This document shows positions 45,542 through 55,054 of a stretch of 64,000 nt of DNA, in pieces (the stretch's first letter is position 1; every line of letters begins with the position of its first letter). Origin of the DNA: Ruminococcus_G sp050944435 (GTDB lineage: Bacteria; Bacillota; Clostridia; Lachnospirales; Lachnospiraceae); contig JBMNRB010000003.1 of the NCBI GenBank assembly GCA_050944435.1, positions 121,008 through 185,007 on the forward strand, read 5' to 3'. A model generated the notes under the pieces. The model was not told the DNA's origin. It saw only the letters and a list, made by a program, of their open reading frames with translations, and ran no database searches. The position numbers were made by a program, and so were the translations under genes.

Positions 45542-46159
45542 TTATCGCACCGGAGCGCCCTGCGAGGAAAGCGGTGCTCCGCATGCTCCGCAGAAGCGGC
45601 TTCCGGGCGGTATCTCCGCCCCGCACTGGGGGCATTTGTTTTCCAGCTTCGCCCCGCAGTTGTTGCAGAATTTGGCGCCGGCCGCACACTGGGTTTTGCA
45701 GGCGGGGCAAACCACCATACCCGCGTTCAGTTCCGCCCCGGCGTTTCGCACCACCACCGAGCGGCCGCCGGAGACGATGCACTGCTCAATCACCTGGAAA
45801 ATCTCTTCCGGCAGCTTTTTCTGCTTGTAGGCGCCCACACCGGCAGTCACCGCCAGCGGCCATGCGATAAACCATCCCAGCACGCCAGCGCCGATCTTAT
45901 CCGACCATTCGCCCTGACCCACGGTGACGTTTAAGTTGTCATCCATTCGGATCATCTGCACCGTCGTAGCCATCCTCATGCCGGCAATGGTCTTCCAGCC
46001 GTCTTTTTCCTGACGGCCCTGCACCACATAGCCTTCTGTGGTTTCGGCACTCTGTACCTCCATCCCCTTAGTGGATGAAAGGAACGCCTCTACCGCGTTT
46101 GCCACCACCTGGGTACTCATGCCGGCAGGCAGCCGGAATACTCTCGATTCGTTTGCCAT
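45542..46159 (-). CDS. Double zinc-ribbon protein
   Basis: The 205-residue protein has an N-terminal domain of about 100 residues (RVFRLPAGMSTQVVANAVEAF) and a hydrophobic stretch (VLGWFIAWPLAVTAGVGAY). At the C-terminus are two zinc ribbons with CPACKTQC, FCNNCGAK, CPQCGAE and FCGACG. Such ribbons also begin the two kinases of this operon. It may be a membrane-linked partner or substrate; this is inferred. It is 13 bases after the 103-residue gene. Confidence 0.7.
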   Translation of the reverse strand: MANESRVFRLPAGMSTQVVANAVEAFLSSTKGMEVQSAETTEGYVVQGRQEKDGWKTIAGMRMATTVQMIRMDDNLNVTVGQGEWSDKIGAGVLGWFIAWPLAVTAGVGAYKQKKLPEEIFQVIEQCIVSGGRSVVVRNAGAELNAGMVVCPACKTQCAAGAKFCNNCGAKLENKCPQCGAEIPPGSRFCGACGAPLSSQGAPVR

Positions 46160-46172
46160 CTCGTCTTCCTCC

Positions 46173-46484
46173 TCATTCTAAAGCCTGTACCTCATCGATA
46201 TGCTGCAGTACGCTGTCTGCCAGATAACGTACTGCCAGCTGTTTTTCCTCCTCGCTCAGGCCGCTTGCCGGACGGAGCATGGAAACATGGAGGATCGATG
46301 TGTTGATGGTCTGTTCCGTCACGGCAAAGGCGTACTCACTGGTATGCCCCAGCACCTTCGCCTCCGCCTTGATATCGCCGACCAGCGCCTGCTCGTATTG
46401 GCAGCCCATCCGGTCCAGCACGTCAAAGACGGCGTACACAGCCATGCGGCGGGGACAGTTGACATTTCTTTTTAGACTCAGCAC
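46173..46484 (-). CDS. Small conserved protein of the kinase operon
   Basis: This 103-residue protein is soluble by sequence (CPRRMAVYAVFDVLDRMG; EYAFAVTEQTINTSILHVSM). I recognise no family. It lies between a Ser/Thr kinase and the zinc-ribbon gene and is read in the same direction with short gaps, so it belongs to the operon. Confidence 0.6.
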   Translation of the reverse strand: MLSLKRNVNCPRRMAVYAVFDVLDRMGCQYEQALVGDIKAEAKVLGHTSEYAFAVTEQTINTSILHVSMLRPASGLSEEEKQLAVRYLADSVLQHIDEVQALE

Positions 46485-46519
46485 TTTTTTCTCCTTTCCC
46501 CCGGAAACGGGTCTGTCAT

Positions 46520-48682
46520 CTATTTCACAGGTCGAATCGTATTGGTCGTGTCCAATATCATTCCATTGGTGATAAGAGCCTCCTCAGTATATGCGGATGC
46601 CGTAATCGCAAACACATATCCGTCGATTTCTCCGGCGTAAACCTCCGTATAGGCCGTCTGACCATCTAAAGTATAGGTATATCTGTCAACAATCCAATCG
46701 ATTCCGCCAGTTTCATGTTCCCAGCGGCCCTCCTCACGTTTGAGGCCGGGCTGGTTCACCATCACTTCTGCTATGCCGTCCAGCCAGACTTCCTTATTAA
46801 ATTGATCACTCGATGGTCTGCACTGTATTTCTACCTGCACGTTGCCTGCCTCGTTGACCATGCGCAGCAGGTTTTCATTGACCACGTTGAAGGTAATCTC
46901 TCCGTCGCTCTCCCAGTAGATAAATTGGAACGGAAGCCGTTCATCATAAAACCGCTGACTGTTGGTGCCTGCGGGACCGCTGCTTTGGAAGGAATCCATT
47001 GCTGCGAATATCTCCGCCTGCGCCTTCTCATCCCCCTGAGGATAGGAGCCGATAAGATTGTAGCAGCCAAACCCATTCTGGCATTCGATGAACGCCGCCA
47101 AAAATTCCATGGTTGTGCCTCCGCTTTCGGTAGCAGAAAACTGGATCAAGTAGGTGTCCAAAGAACTGCCCTCCCGGTAACCCCGGCTGAGGATCTCATG
47201 CTTTGTGATATTGGTGCTCTCCAGCAGGCCGATATAATACTGGACATATTTCTCCGCGTTCTCCTCCACATCAGAAAGGGTATACACCGGAAAACCGGCG
47301 GCCTTATCGTAAAATCCCACCTGCAGGGTAGCGCTCCCATCCGATGAAGCAAAAGCTCCGCTGCCGGACTCTGTTTCTGCATACCCCTGGGGGATCCCCA
47401 TGGTGATATTCAGATACTCCTGAGCGTAGTCCTGCAAGGCGACATCGTCTACGCCCTCGGGTTCCTGCACTGTTATATCGAAAGGAGTGCCGGATGGCCC
47501 GTCAGAAGAACCCGGCTCTGCTTTCCCGCCGGTCAGCGCACCGATCCCCGCTACTGCTCCCCAGACGCCCAGACCCAGCACAGCAACGCACAGCACCAGC
47601 GCCGTGATCTGTACCCCGATATGGCTCCGCCGGAATCTGGTCCAAAGCCCCGGCTTTCCATCGGAACCTGCAGCCGTTTGACCGGATGGCACAGCCATGG
47701 TACGGTGATGGAAAGACGCCGGGGTTTTCCCGGTAATCCCTTCAATAAAGGCCTCCATGGTGGAGAAACGATCCTCCGCTTTTACCGCGAGCGCCTTCAT
47801 GATCGCCTGTTCCACCTGCGGAGGCAGGGGAACGCCCAGCTCCGAGGGCTTTTTCAGCGTATCGTTATGGACCCGCATGATGGAATCCGGCGGCAGCTCC
47901 CCGGTCACGCAGCGGTACAGGGTGGCGCCCATGGCGTATACATCCGTCCACGGCCCCTGGTTCCCCTTACTGGAATACTGCTCCTCCGGCGCGTAGCCAT
48001 GTTTCAGGATGACCGACACGCTTTTTTCATCTCCGATAGAAAACCGGGCCGCGCCGAAATCCAGCAGCTTGCTCTCTCCCTTGGAGGTAATGGAGATGTT
48101 GTCCGGGCTGATATCCCGGTGGGTCAGGTTCAGGGCATGAACCTGCGTCAACGCCTGCATCACCGGCATCAGGATGGTCAGCGCCTGGTCATAGGGAATC
48201 TTCCCGCCCTGGGATGCAACGTATGCCTTCAGGCTCATGCCGTCGATATATTCCATCACGAAATAGGCCGTGTTGTTTTCCTTAAAATAATTCTGCACCG
48301 ACACGATGTTCGGCGTATTCTGCAGTTTGGCAAGGATCCGCGCTTCCTCTAAAAAGCGCTCCATGCCGTTTTGATAATCCTCCTGGCCCCGTCCGGTCAG
48401 TGCCACGCTGTACTTATCGGAATGCCGGGTAGCAAGACCGGAGGGCATATATTCCTTGACGGCTACCTTAATCTCCAGCGTCAGGTCATAGCCCAGATAG
48501 GTGATGCCGAACCCGCCCACGCCCAGGACCTTTCCGGTCATGTAGCGGCCGTTCAGCAGTGCGCCCATGGGCAGCGCCAAAAACGGCTGCTCCTCCTCCG
48601 CATTAAACCCGCAGTGGGGGCAGACAGGGGAATCGTCCGGCTTTTCCTGAAAGCAGCCATAGCAGATATGTTCCAAGTTCAT
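46520..48682 (-). CDS. Zinc-ribbon Ser/Thr protein kinase with external sensor domain (kinase 1)
   Basis: The 720-residue protein opens with a zinc ribbon (C7, C10, C21, C24). A PknB-like kinase follows: glycine loop GVGGFG 54-59, lysine in VAVK 73-76, HRD 188-190, DFG 208-210 and APE 231-233. The kinase is intact. One transmembrane helix near 358-383 leads to an external domain of about 330 residues. It probably senses something outside and phosphorylates Ser/Thr inside, for FHA readout. Its start overlaps a small membrane ORF as ATGA. Confidence 0.92.
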   Translation of the reverse strand: MNLEHICYGCFQEKPDDSPVCPHCGFNAEEEQPFLALPMGALLNGRYMTGKVLGVGGFGITYLGYDLTLEIKVAVKEYMPSGLATRHSDKYSVALTGRGQEDYQNGMERFLEEARILAKLQNTPNIVSVQNYFKENNTAYFVMEYIDGMSLKAYVASQGGKIPYDQALTILMPVMQALTQVHALNLTHRDISPDNISITSKGESKLLDFGAARFSIGDEKSVSVILKHGYAPEEQYSSKGNQGPWTDVYAMGATLYRCVTGELPPDSIMRVHNDTLKKPSELGVPLPPQVEQAIMKALAVKAEDRFSTMEAFIEGITGKTPASFHHRTMAVPSGQTAAGSDGKPGLWTRFRRSHIGVQITALVLCVAVLGLGVWGAVAGIGALTGGKAEPGSSDGPSGTPFDITVQEPEGVDDVALQDYAQEYLNITMGIPQGYAETESGSGAFASSDGSATLQVGFYDKAAGFPVYTLSDVEENAEKYVQYYIGLLESTNITKHEILSRGYREGSSLDTYLIQFSATESGGTTMEFLAAFIECQNGFGCYNLIGSYPQGDEKAQAEIFAAMDSFQSSGPAGTNSQRFYDERLPFQFIYWESDGEITFNVVNENLLRMVNEAGNVQVEIQCRPSSDQFNKEVWLDGIAEVMVNQPGLKREEGRWEHETGGIDWIVDRYTYTLDGQTAYTEVYAGEIDGYVFAITASAYTEEALITNGMILDTTNTIRPVK

Positions 48683-48813
48683 GTTTCACTCCTCTTCTTT
48701 GTACTTGCGCCCCGGCCTTTCACCCGCAACAGCAGAAAAACCACTTCCATCAACGCGATCATACCCAGCTCTTCCAGAATGAACGGAAAGACATTCATCA
48801 TCTCCTCAATCAA
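48679..48813 (-). CDS. Small single-span membrane protein coupled to kinase 1
   Basis: A 44-codon frame runs from a TTG at 48813 (GGGAG 9 bases upstream) to a TGA that overlaps the kinase start as ATGA. It has one hydrophobic helix (FPFILEELGMIALMEVVFLL) and a basic tail (TKKRSE). The coupling suggests translation. The length and non-ATG start make it uncertain; an internal ATG pair near 48801 is the alternative start. Confidence 0.45.
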   Translation of the reverse strand: MIEEMMNVFPFILEELGMIALMEVVFLLLRVKGRGASTKKRSET

Positions 48814-48890
48814 GGGCTGTTTCTCCCTTTCCTCCAGACAAACCGAACAGAATACGGCCCCAGCGTCTTGGATCGTCGCAATCTATAACT

Positions 48891-49334
48891 CTAATATAAA
48901 TACTCTAATATAAAACAGAAGATGGGCGTTCCCACAATGAAAAGCCACCCGACGCACAGAAGGCAGATCTGAGTCATCCGATACATCTTGACATCGGCGG
49001 GACAGAAGTATTTTTCCGGATCAGATGGGTCAATGTAAATCTCCACCTCAGTTCCGATCTTCTTCTGCGCCTGATGATAGGCCAAATCGATGCCGGTGTT
49101 TTTTTGATAGACGCAGCCCATATACTCGTATTGGTATATCATAAAATAATGGTAGGAATGCTTGATCCGAATCCTCAGCGGTTCGATGACGGTCGCTTTT
49201 AGAAAAACCGTGCAGCCGCTCCCTCTCTGCGTCTTTTTCTTGTAAAAGTGGGCAAGCACGAAAAATAACGCGTAAAGCGGATATGTTATCGCGCATACAA
49301 TCAGAATAAACGCAATATCCTCTGCAAAATTCAT
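48891..49334 (-). CDS. DUF3592-like membrane protein A
   Basis: The 147-residue protein has a transmembrane helix at each end. Between them is a beta-rich part with YQYEYMGCVYQKNTG and GTEVEIYIDPSDPEKYFC, the DUF3592 pattern (a loop ending in D-P-x-x-P-x-x-Y/F). Function is unknown. Three such proteins occur in this operon, each near a kinase or FHA gene. Confidence 0.75.
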   Translation of the reverse strand: MNFAEDIAFILIVCAITYPLYALFFVLAHFYKKKTQRGSGCTVFLKATVIEPLRIRIKHSYHYFMIYQYEYMGCVYQKNTGIDLAYHQAQKKIGTEVEIYIDPSDPEKYFCPADVKMYRMTQICLLCVGWLFIVGTPIFCFILEYLY

Positions 49335-49415
49335 ACGCTCCTCCTCCTTTCCGCCCGCACCAATCTTTTTTAGGAAAACCGCCTGCCGCAGGTTTCGCTG
49401 CGGCAGGCACTGAAG

Positions 49416-49961
49416 CTATATTGTTAGCCACATGACTCCAATCATAATCAAAACCGCAATGACGAGAAGAGCGACGATCAGGTAGGCAAGGCGCTGCTGA
49501 AAGTAACCCTTTTCCTCCTCCAGGCAGTAAAAGCTGGTAGGTTTGGCCGGATCGATAAAAAGCGTAAGCTCCGTTCCCACCTTTTTCCGGGCCTGTTCCT
49601 CCATTGCCGGGACATTGCCGATCTGTTCATAGGTCTCTCCCCGGTAGGTATACCGGTACACGGGATAATAATAGAGTCCCAGCGTCGCCGTTTTCACCCC
49701 CAGGGAAGCCATTTTCCCAACGGAGCCGCCTGCACCGCTGAGAAGATGAGCCACGGAAACAGCCCCCGCGGCCTTTGCCAGACGATACTTACTTTTGACA
49801 TGATAGTTTACTGCGTCCACAATGGCCGCCCGGCATTCCGCCGTGCAGGCTCTCTTCTTCTCCGTCGTTTTTCTTTTCTTCCTGTAGAACAGCCAGACGG
49901 AAACCAGAAGCGTGACAAGGCCGATGCCGCTCAGAACGAGAATTAGAATAAGATCTTCCAT
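49416..49961 (-). CDS. DUF3592-like membrane protein B
   Basis: This 181-residue paralogue has an N-terminal helix followed by RKKRK, then PVYRYTYRGETYEQIG and ELTLFIDPAKPTSFYCLEEE, and a final hydrophobic helix. I start at the ATG at 49961 because GGGAGGG precedes it; the in-frame ATG at 49979 overlaps that site. It overlaps the stop region of kinase 2 only if the longer start is used. Confidence 0.75.
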   Translation of the reverse strand: MEDLILILVLSGIGLVTLLVSVWLFYRKKRKTTEKKRACTAECRAAIVDAVNYHVKSKYRLAKAAGAVSVAHLLSGAGGSVGKMASLGVKTATLGLYYYPVYRYTYRGETYEQIGNVPAMEEQARKKVGTELTLFIDPAKPTSFYCLEEEKGYFQQRLAYLIVALLVIAVLIMIGVMWLTI

Positions 49962-49966
49962 GCTGG

Positions 49967-52228
49967 TTATCCCTCCCATGCACGGACGGACTCCATGGCC
50001 TGTTGATGCAAAGCGACAACCGCATCTTTGTTGGAGCTGTTGAACATGCAGCTAACAGCGTAACACTTGCCGTCGATCATGGCGGAGGCAACATTGAACG
50101 TAAATTCATTCATGGTCCAATCCATGCACAGCCATTCCACACCGCCCGACTGCGACGTGTATGTTTCACCTACGGAAACGCCTGCGCTAGACGCCACGTC
50201 TCTCTGAAACTGCAAGACCTCCTCCGGGCTGCTCATTCCCAGCTGGCCGGCATTCCCTATTTCCACAATCCCGCTGTCCGGCGTAGCGCTCCCAAAGCCG
50301 GCTTCCATTGCCGCGTCCGTTGGGTAAATAACCAATTCGGCCGCCGCTCCGGCCTCTCCCAGGTTAACAGTCGTGTCCATCACGCGTCCTGCTGCCACGG
50401 CATCGTCCACAATCACCTTGACGCCGCTCTTAGAGCCATAGTACATCTTGTACGTTGTCTCCGGCGCACCGTTGCTCTTAAAGGACTGGATGATGGAATG
50501 GATTTCCGCTTCGGCGGCTTTGTCCCCCTTGGGATAGAACGTGAAGATGAAATAACAGCCGAAATCATACCCCTCCACCGCCATAATGACCACTTCGCTG
50601 GAGACGCCTTCGCTGTCGGTGCCTTCAAGATAGATTTGATAGGCGCCTGCGCTTCCCACCTGATCGGGTCCGGCAGCAAGGATCTGCGGGTTCTGCATCA
50701 GGTTGGCGGCAATAGCTTCTCTCTGGGATTCCACATCGGCAAGGGAGTAGATGGGTCCGTCAATGTTCCAAGAATAATCCACCATAATACCGCAGCCTTT
50801 AGCCTCATTGATAAAAATCGTCTCCTCCTCAACCCTCGTATAATCCGACGGGATCTCAATCGTAGCGTTGAGGATGCCAAGATCCTGCGCCACCATTTCC
50901 GCTGGAGGTTCTGTAGTAGGCTCTGGGTCTGTTGTCGGTTCCGGATTACTCGTCTGCGGTTGGCTGATGACAGGCGTATTCCCACCGCCGCCCCCTCCTG
51001 TCGGCCTTTTTTCCCCTCCGCCAGAAAGCGCGATAGGAAGGATAATACAAAGGGCGATCACCGCCAGCAGCCCACCGCCGGAAACCCAGGCAACCACCGG
51101 ATTGGCTTTCATATAGGAAAGGAACCGGGAGAACGCAGAGGGCTTTCCTGCCGCAGCACCCCCGCCGTTATAGGCGGGCTGCTGATAGGCAATCTGCCCG
51201 TAGCCTTCCTGCCTGTAAGCGGTAGCCTGGGTGCGCTGGCTGATACTGGCCGCCACCTGATCCTGTACGGAAACGCGCCCGTTCAGTGCCCCGATGAATG
51301 CCTCCATATTGGGGAAACGATCCTCGGTTTTTACCGCCAACGCTTTCATGATGGCGTTTTCCACATTAGCCGGAATACGGAACCCCAGCTCCGACGGCCT
51401 TTTCATGGTATCCCCATGGATCCGTTCCACCGAATCTGGCGGAAGCTGTCCGGTAATGCAGCGGTACAGGGTAGCGCCCATGGCGTAAACATCCGTCCAC
51501 GGTCCCTGATTGCCGTGGCTGGAATACTGTTCCTCCGGCGCGTAGCCATGTTTTAAGATGACCGACACGCTCTTGCCGTCCCCCAGTGCGAACCGCGCCG
51601 CGCCGAAATCCAGCAGACGGCTTTCGCCTTTGGATGTGATATAGATATTGTCCGGGCTGATGTCCCGGTGCAGGAGGTTCAGCGCATGCACCTGAACCAG
51701 CGCTTCCATGATCGGCTGCAGAATGGCAATCGCCTGGTTATAGGGGATCTTATCCCCGTTTTTTGCCAGGTAGGCTTTCAGGCTCATACCGTCTATGTAC
51801 TCCATCACAAAGTATGCGGTGCCGTTCTCTTTGAAATAGTTCTGCACCGATACGATATGCGGGGTGTTTTGCAGCTTGGCAAGGATCTTCGCTTCATCCA
51901 AAAAGCGCTCCATACCGTACTGGTAATCCTCCTCCACCCGTCCGGTCAGCGCCACACTATAGTGGTCCGGATGCCTTGTGGCCAGGGCGGAGGGCATATA
52001 TTCTTTAATCGCAACCTTGATCTCCAGTGTCAGGTCGTATCCCAGATAGGTGATACCGAACCCGCCAATGCCAAGCACCTTTCCTACCAGATATCTCCCG
52101 TTTAGGATCGTACCCAGGGGCAGCGCAAGATAGGGCTGCTCGTCGTTCTCATTAAATCCGCATCGGGGGCATGGAATCCCCGGTTCTTTTTCCGCGAAAC
52201 AGCCATAACAAACACGTTCCGGATTCAT
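49967..52228 (-). CDS. Zinc-ribbon Ser/Thr protein kinase with external sensor domain (kinase 2)
   Basis: This 753-residue kinase closely resembles kinase 1. It has an N-terminal CYGC and CPRCG zinc ribbon, glycine loop GIGGFG 53-58, VAIK 72-75, HRD near 188, DFG near 208 and APEEQYSS. A juxtamembrane Tyr/Gln-rich linker leads to a transmembrane helix near 378-402. A Pro/Thr linker (QTSNPEPTTDPEPTTEP) and an external domain follow. All catalytic residues are present. Two receptor kinases in one operon suggest paired sensing. Confidence 0.92.
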   Translation of the reverse strand: MNPERVCYGCFAEKEPGIPCPRCGFNENDEQPYLALPLGTILNGRYLVGKVLGIGGFGITYLGYDLTLEIKVAIKEYMPSALATRHPDHYSVALTGRVEEDYQYGMERFLDEAKILAKLQNTPHIVSVQNYFKENGTAYFVMEYIDGMSLKAYLAKNGDKIPYNQAIAILQPIMEALVQVHALNLLHRDISPDNIYITSKGESRLLDFGAARFALGDGKSVSVILKHGYAPEEQYSSHGNQGPWTDVYAMGATLYRCITGQLPPDSVERIHGDTMKRPSELGFRIPANVENAIMKALAVKTEDRFPNMEAFIGALNGRVSVQDQVAASISQRTQATAYRQEGYGQIAYQQPAYNGGGAAAGKPSAFSRFLSYMKANPVVAWVSGGGLLAVIALCIILPIALSGGGEKRPTGGGGGGNTPVISQPQTSNPEPTTDPEPTTEPPAEMVAQDLGILNATIEIPSDYTRVEEETIFINEAKGCGIMVDYSWNIDGPIYSLADVESQREAIAANLMQNPQILAAGPDQVGSAGAYQIYLEGTDSEGVSSEVVIMAVEGYDFGCYFIFTFYPKGDKAAEAEIHSIIQSFKSNGAPETTYKMYYGSKSGVKVIVDDAVAAGRVMDTTVNLGEAGAAAELVIYPTDAAMEAGFGSATPDSGIVEIGNAGQLGMSSPEEVLQFQRDVASSAGVSVGETYTSQSGGVEWLCMDWTMNEFTFNVASAMIDGKCYAVSCMFNSSNKDAVVALHQQAMESVRAWEG

Positions 52229-52292
52229 TCTCCCACCTCCTCAAGCAATGTATTTTAAGTATAAAACGATGTATTTTGATAGCAAAATACAG

Positions 52293-52808
52293 TCACTCCT
52301 TCCGATTTTTGGACCAGGCATCGTAACACAGATCACCCAGCAGGAGCAATCCCAGCGCCACCAGAAGCCCGATCCACCCGCCCCAGCCCACTAAAGGAAA
52401 AAGTGCAAAGGCAACTCCCAGCACAGACCAGATAAGGGCGCTGATTACACGTTCCCTATTCTCAGAGGGGCAGGAAAAGTACCGGGGATTCTTTTCATCC
52501 ACAAAGAGCACCTCATAACTACCGACTTTGATTTCGTCCTTTTTGGAATACTCTACCCGGGATACTACCCGATACTCCTGTCCATCCAATGTGTACTGGT
52601 AGACCGGATGGTATTTATAGTTGGTAATGAAGAAATCGGTGAAATCGTCGTCTGTCCAGCTGACGGCCACATCGCAGATGACGGCGTTCACTCTTCTCCG
52701 GCAGCGACGCTTTGACCGTACAGTCCGACAGAATGCCAAAATGATTCCGAAGAGAAACAAACATACTCCAAAGAACATAATATCCCCCATCGCGTCCGTT
52801 GCATTCAT
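52293..52808 (-). CDS. DUF3592-like membrane protein C
   Basis: The 171-residue protein has an N-terminal helix (IMFFGVCLFLFGIILAF), HPVYQYTLDGQEYRVVS, YEVLFVDEKNPRYFSCPSE and two C-terminal helices. It is the third member of the DUF3592-like group here. Its start overlaps the stop of the 108-residue gene as ATGA, so the two are translationally coupled. Confidence 0.75.
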   Translation of the reverse strand: MNATDAMGDIMFFGVCLFLFGIILAFCRTVRSKRRCRRRVNAVICDVAVSWTDDDFTDFFITNYKYHPVYQYTLDGQEYRVVSRVEYSKKDEIKVGSYEVLFVDEKNPRYFSCPSENRERVISALIWSVLGVAFALFPLVGWGGWIGLLVALGLLLLGDLCYDAWSKNRKE

Positions 52809-53131
52809 GCTCCAAACGATTTTATCTCAGCTATGACAAAGAGTTCCTCCGATACCTGCCGCACCCGGTCGACATGCCGCAAGAGCAGCGCCTCCAGCCA
52901 TTTTTCTGCATTGGCCGCTTTTAGAAATTCAATCTGTACTTCCAGGGGTTCAATGTAGAACTCACCTGCATACGCCAGCGCCCCTTCACCTTCCGACAGC
53001 GCCGGGAACTCGTGGAGTTCTTTCATTTCACCGTCTGCAGTCAGGTGGAAGACAGCCGCCAGTTCCCGGCCGGCGGCGTCCTCTCCCCACGCTTCCTGGA
53101 TTCTTCCGTTTTTTAAACAATACCCTGCCAT
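52805..53131 (-). CDS. Small uncharacterised protein next to the FHA gene
   Basis: This 108-residue soluble protein (KNGRIQEAWGEDAAGRELAA, then EGALAYAGEFYIEPLEVQIE) is not recognised. It follows the FHA gene by 6 bases and overlaps the DUF3592 gene, so it is an operon member. A role as partner in the kinase pathway is only inferred. Confidence 0.6.
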   Translation of the reverse strand: MAGYCLKNGRIQEAWGEDAAGRELAAVFHLTADGEMKELHEFPALSEGEGALAYAGEFYIEPLEVQIEFLKAANAEKWLEALLLRHVDRVRQVSEELFVIAEIKSFGA

Positions 53132-53137
53132 AACGGG

Positions 53138-53617
53138 TTACTCCTTGCTCACCACAAACCGGTTGGCGTTGTCGCACAGGTAGAAGGTGTCCCCGATCGA
53201 CAATTTTTCCGCCACATTCGCCGTCAGCTTTTTGCCGTTGCCCAGGAACGTGCCGTAGGACGATCCCAGATCGGTGATGATAAAGCAGTCTTCATTCGGG
53301 TCGTAGACTACCTGGCAGTGCCGCCCGCTGATACCCGGCGTGTTTTTATCGAATACGATGTTACAGGTTGCCGGGTCTCGGCCGATGACCACCTTGCCCT
53401 TTAACAGGTCAAAGCTCTGGCCAGAGTATTTTCCTGTCACGCCGCGCAGCACAGCCCGTTTTTCCACAGGGCCGCGGCCGCCTCTTGCAGGCGCTTTTCC
53501 AGATCCCATACCTGCGGCAGCGCCGGCAGGTGCCGGAGCCCCCTGTCCGCCCTTCTGGGACGTTACCAGCAGGATGATGCCGCCGATGAGCGCCAGCACG
53601 CCGATGGGCAGGAACAC
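53138..53617 (-). CDS. Membrane-anchored FHA-domain protein
   Basis: A transmembrane helix (IGVLALIGGIILLVTS) is followed by an Ala/Gly/Pro linker and an FHA domain: GKVVIGRDPATCNIVF, SGRHCQVVYD and ITDLGSSYGTFLG with the phosphothreonine-binding Arg, Ser and Asn-type residues. FHA domains read Thr phosphorylation, so this is the likely receiver of the two kinases. The start is the GTG at 53617; the frame stays open upstream for about 20 codons, so the true N-terminus may be longer. Confidence 0.85.
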   Translation of the reverse strand: MFLPIGVLALIGGIILLVTSQKGGQGAPAPAGAAAGMGSGKAPARGGRGPVEKRAVLRGVTGKYSGQSFDLLKGKVVIGRDPATCNIVFDKNTPGISGRHCQVVYDPNEDCFIITDLGSSYGTFLGNGKKLTANVAEKLSIGDTFYLCDNANRFVVSKE

Positions 53618-53718
53618 ATAGGCAACAGGCGGGCGTCTCAGCTCGTGACTCGTCTGCGACTCATCTGCAACATATTTTTGGCCTCATCCGCGTCTCATTT
53701 CAGGCTCACCTCCGGCTG

Positions 53719-55025
53719 TCAGATAATCATATTCGGACATGTTTGTTTTATCCTCTGGATATGCGCCTCCGTGAGATGCCGCTTGATTCCTGTATAAAAG
53801 GCATTTGCAGTTCCTGCTCCCGATTGCTGGTAGAGCAGTATGGTCAAGTGCATATTCAGGCTACTGTTAAACGGGTCAAAGGCCAGTGCGGCTTTGGCTG
53901 CCTTGTGCGCATAGACATACTCGCCACACTCGGTCTGGCGTTCTATATACCGGCCGGCGAGCCGGAAATACAGGCCCTGATAGTATGTAATACTCGGGAT
54001 AAAATAAATATTATCGGACAACCGTGGCAGAAGATTCCCGGAATACAGTCCGACGGCAGCTTCATACAGCCGATACCGCTTTTTCGGATTGTTCTCCATC
54101 TCGATACTGTCACATAGTTCTTCGAATAACCCCACATCTGTCACTACCTTGATTTCCGGATTGAAGCTGAATATGCCGTTGGCATAGACCACCAAATCCT
54201 CCAGCCCAACATAGCCAAGCAGCGATCTAAGCCTGTAAGCAATGTTCCGCACGGATTTCATCGGGATCTCACAGGACTCATCCGGCCACAGGATCAGTGC
54301 AAGCTGATTTGCCGTTGCCCGGTTCCCAGCCGTCACCGCAAGATACGACAGCAGCGTATAGCAGCGGGAAGAAATGAAATCCTTTTCGGACAGCGTTCCC
54401 TTGCTGCCATGTATCGTGAGCCCATTAAAGCAGTTGATCCGCACTTCCCCTGCAGTAAGCTTCAGCGCTTGCTTTGCGGCCGCCAGGCTCTTATTCAGTT
54501 TAATTTCATTTAATTCCTGGGCGACAGCGTAAGCGATTATGAACAGGAACGCAGGATCTGCGCCGTACCGCTTCGGGTTATCTACGCCGATATAACCCTG
54601 GTTCAGCCGTTTGGAAAAGGGGACGGCGATTAGGGAGCGAACGCCGTATTGTGTGAAAAAATCATATTCCGCCGGAACTGTCCTGCGCAGCTCCTCGATA
54701 TCTGTAAAGATCATCGGTTCGCTCCTTTTGAGTGTGGCCACCCATCTCATGAAATTTTTGATTTCCAGATACTACAGCTTGCCGCCCATGTACTCTATCC
54801 CCTTTTGGCACCACTCATAGGTACTCAGGCCAATGCCTGCCGCCCAATCCGCTTCGATAATATATGACTGTCTGCATCGTAAAATTCTGTCGCCGCCTGT
54901 AATAAGCCGTTGATCAGTGTGTCAGGATCTTCGTTGCCACGCTGGGCTTCTTCCAGCAGTTTCAGCGCTCTCAAAAAATGACGGGCATATTCCATTTCCA
55001 TGTGTTCCTTCTGATATGTGCTCAT
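53719..55025 (-). pseudogene. GAF/BTAD (SARP-like) transcription regulator, decayed
   Basis: An ATG at 55025 with AGGGAG upstream starts the protein. The frame shifts near 54843 (after TEFYDAD) and then meets TAG at 54772-54774 (after YMGGKL). Beyond it lie the rest of a GAF-like domain, a winged-helix (LSYLAVTAGNRATANQLALI) and a BTAD domain with tetratricopeptide-like helices. Intact relatives are SARP-type activators. The likely controller of this operon is therefore broken in this copy. IS110 sits 13 bases upstream of its start. Confidence 0.8.
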
Positions 55026-55054
55026 CCTTTTCACTCCCTATTACAATAAATTTG

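Noticed and set aside
50003..51556. Long plus-strand ORF over kinase 2
   Set aside because: Antisense shadow of the kinase gene with all catalytic motifs on the other strand.
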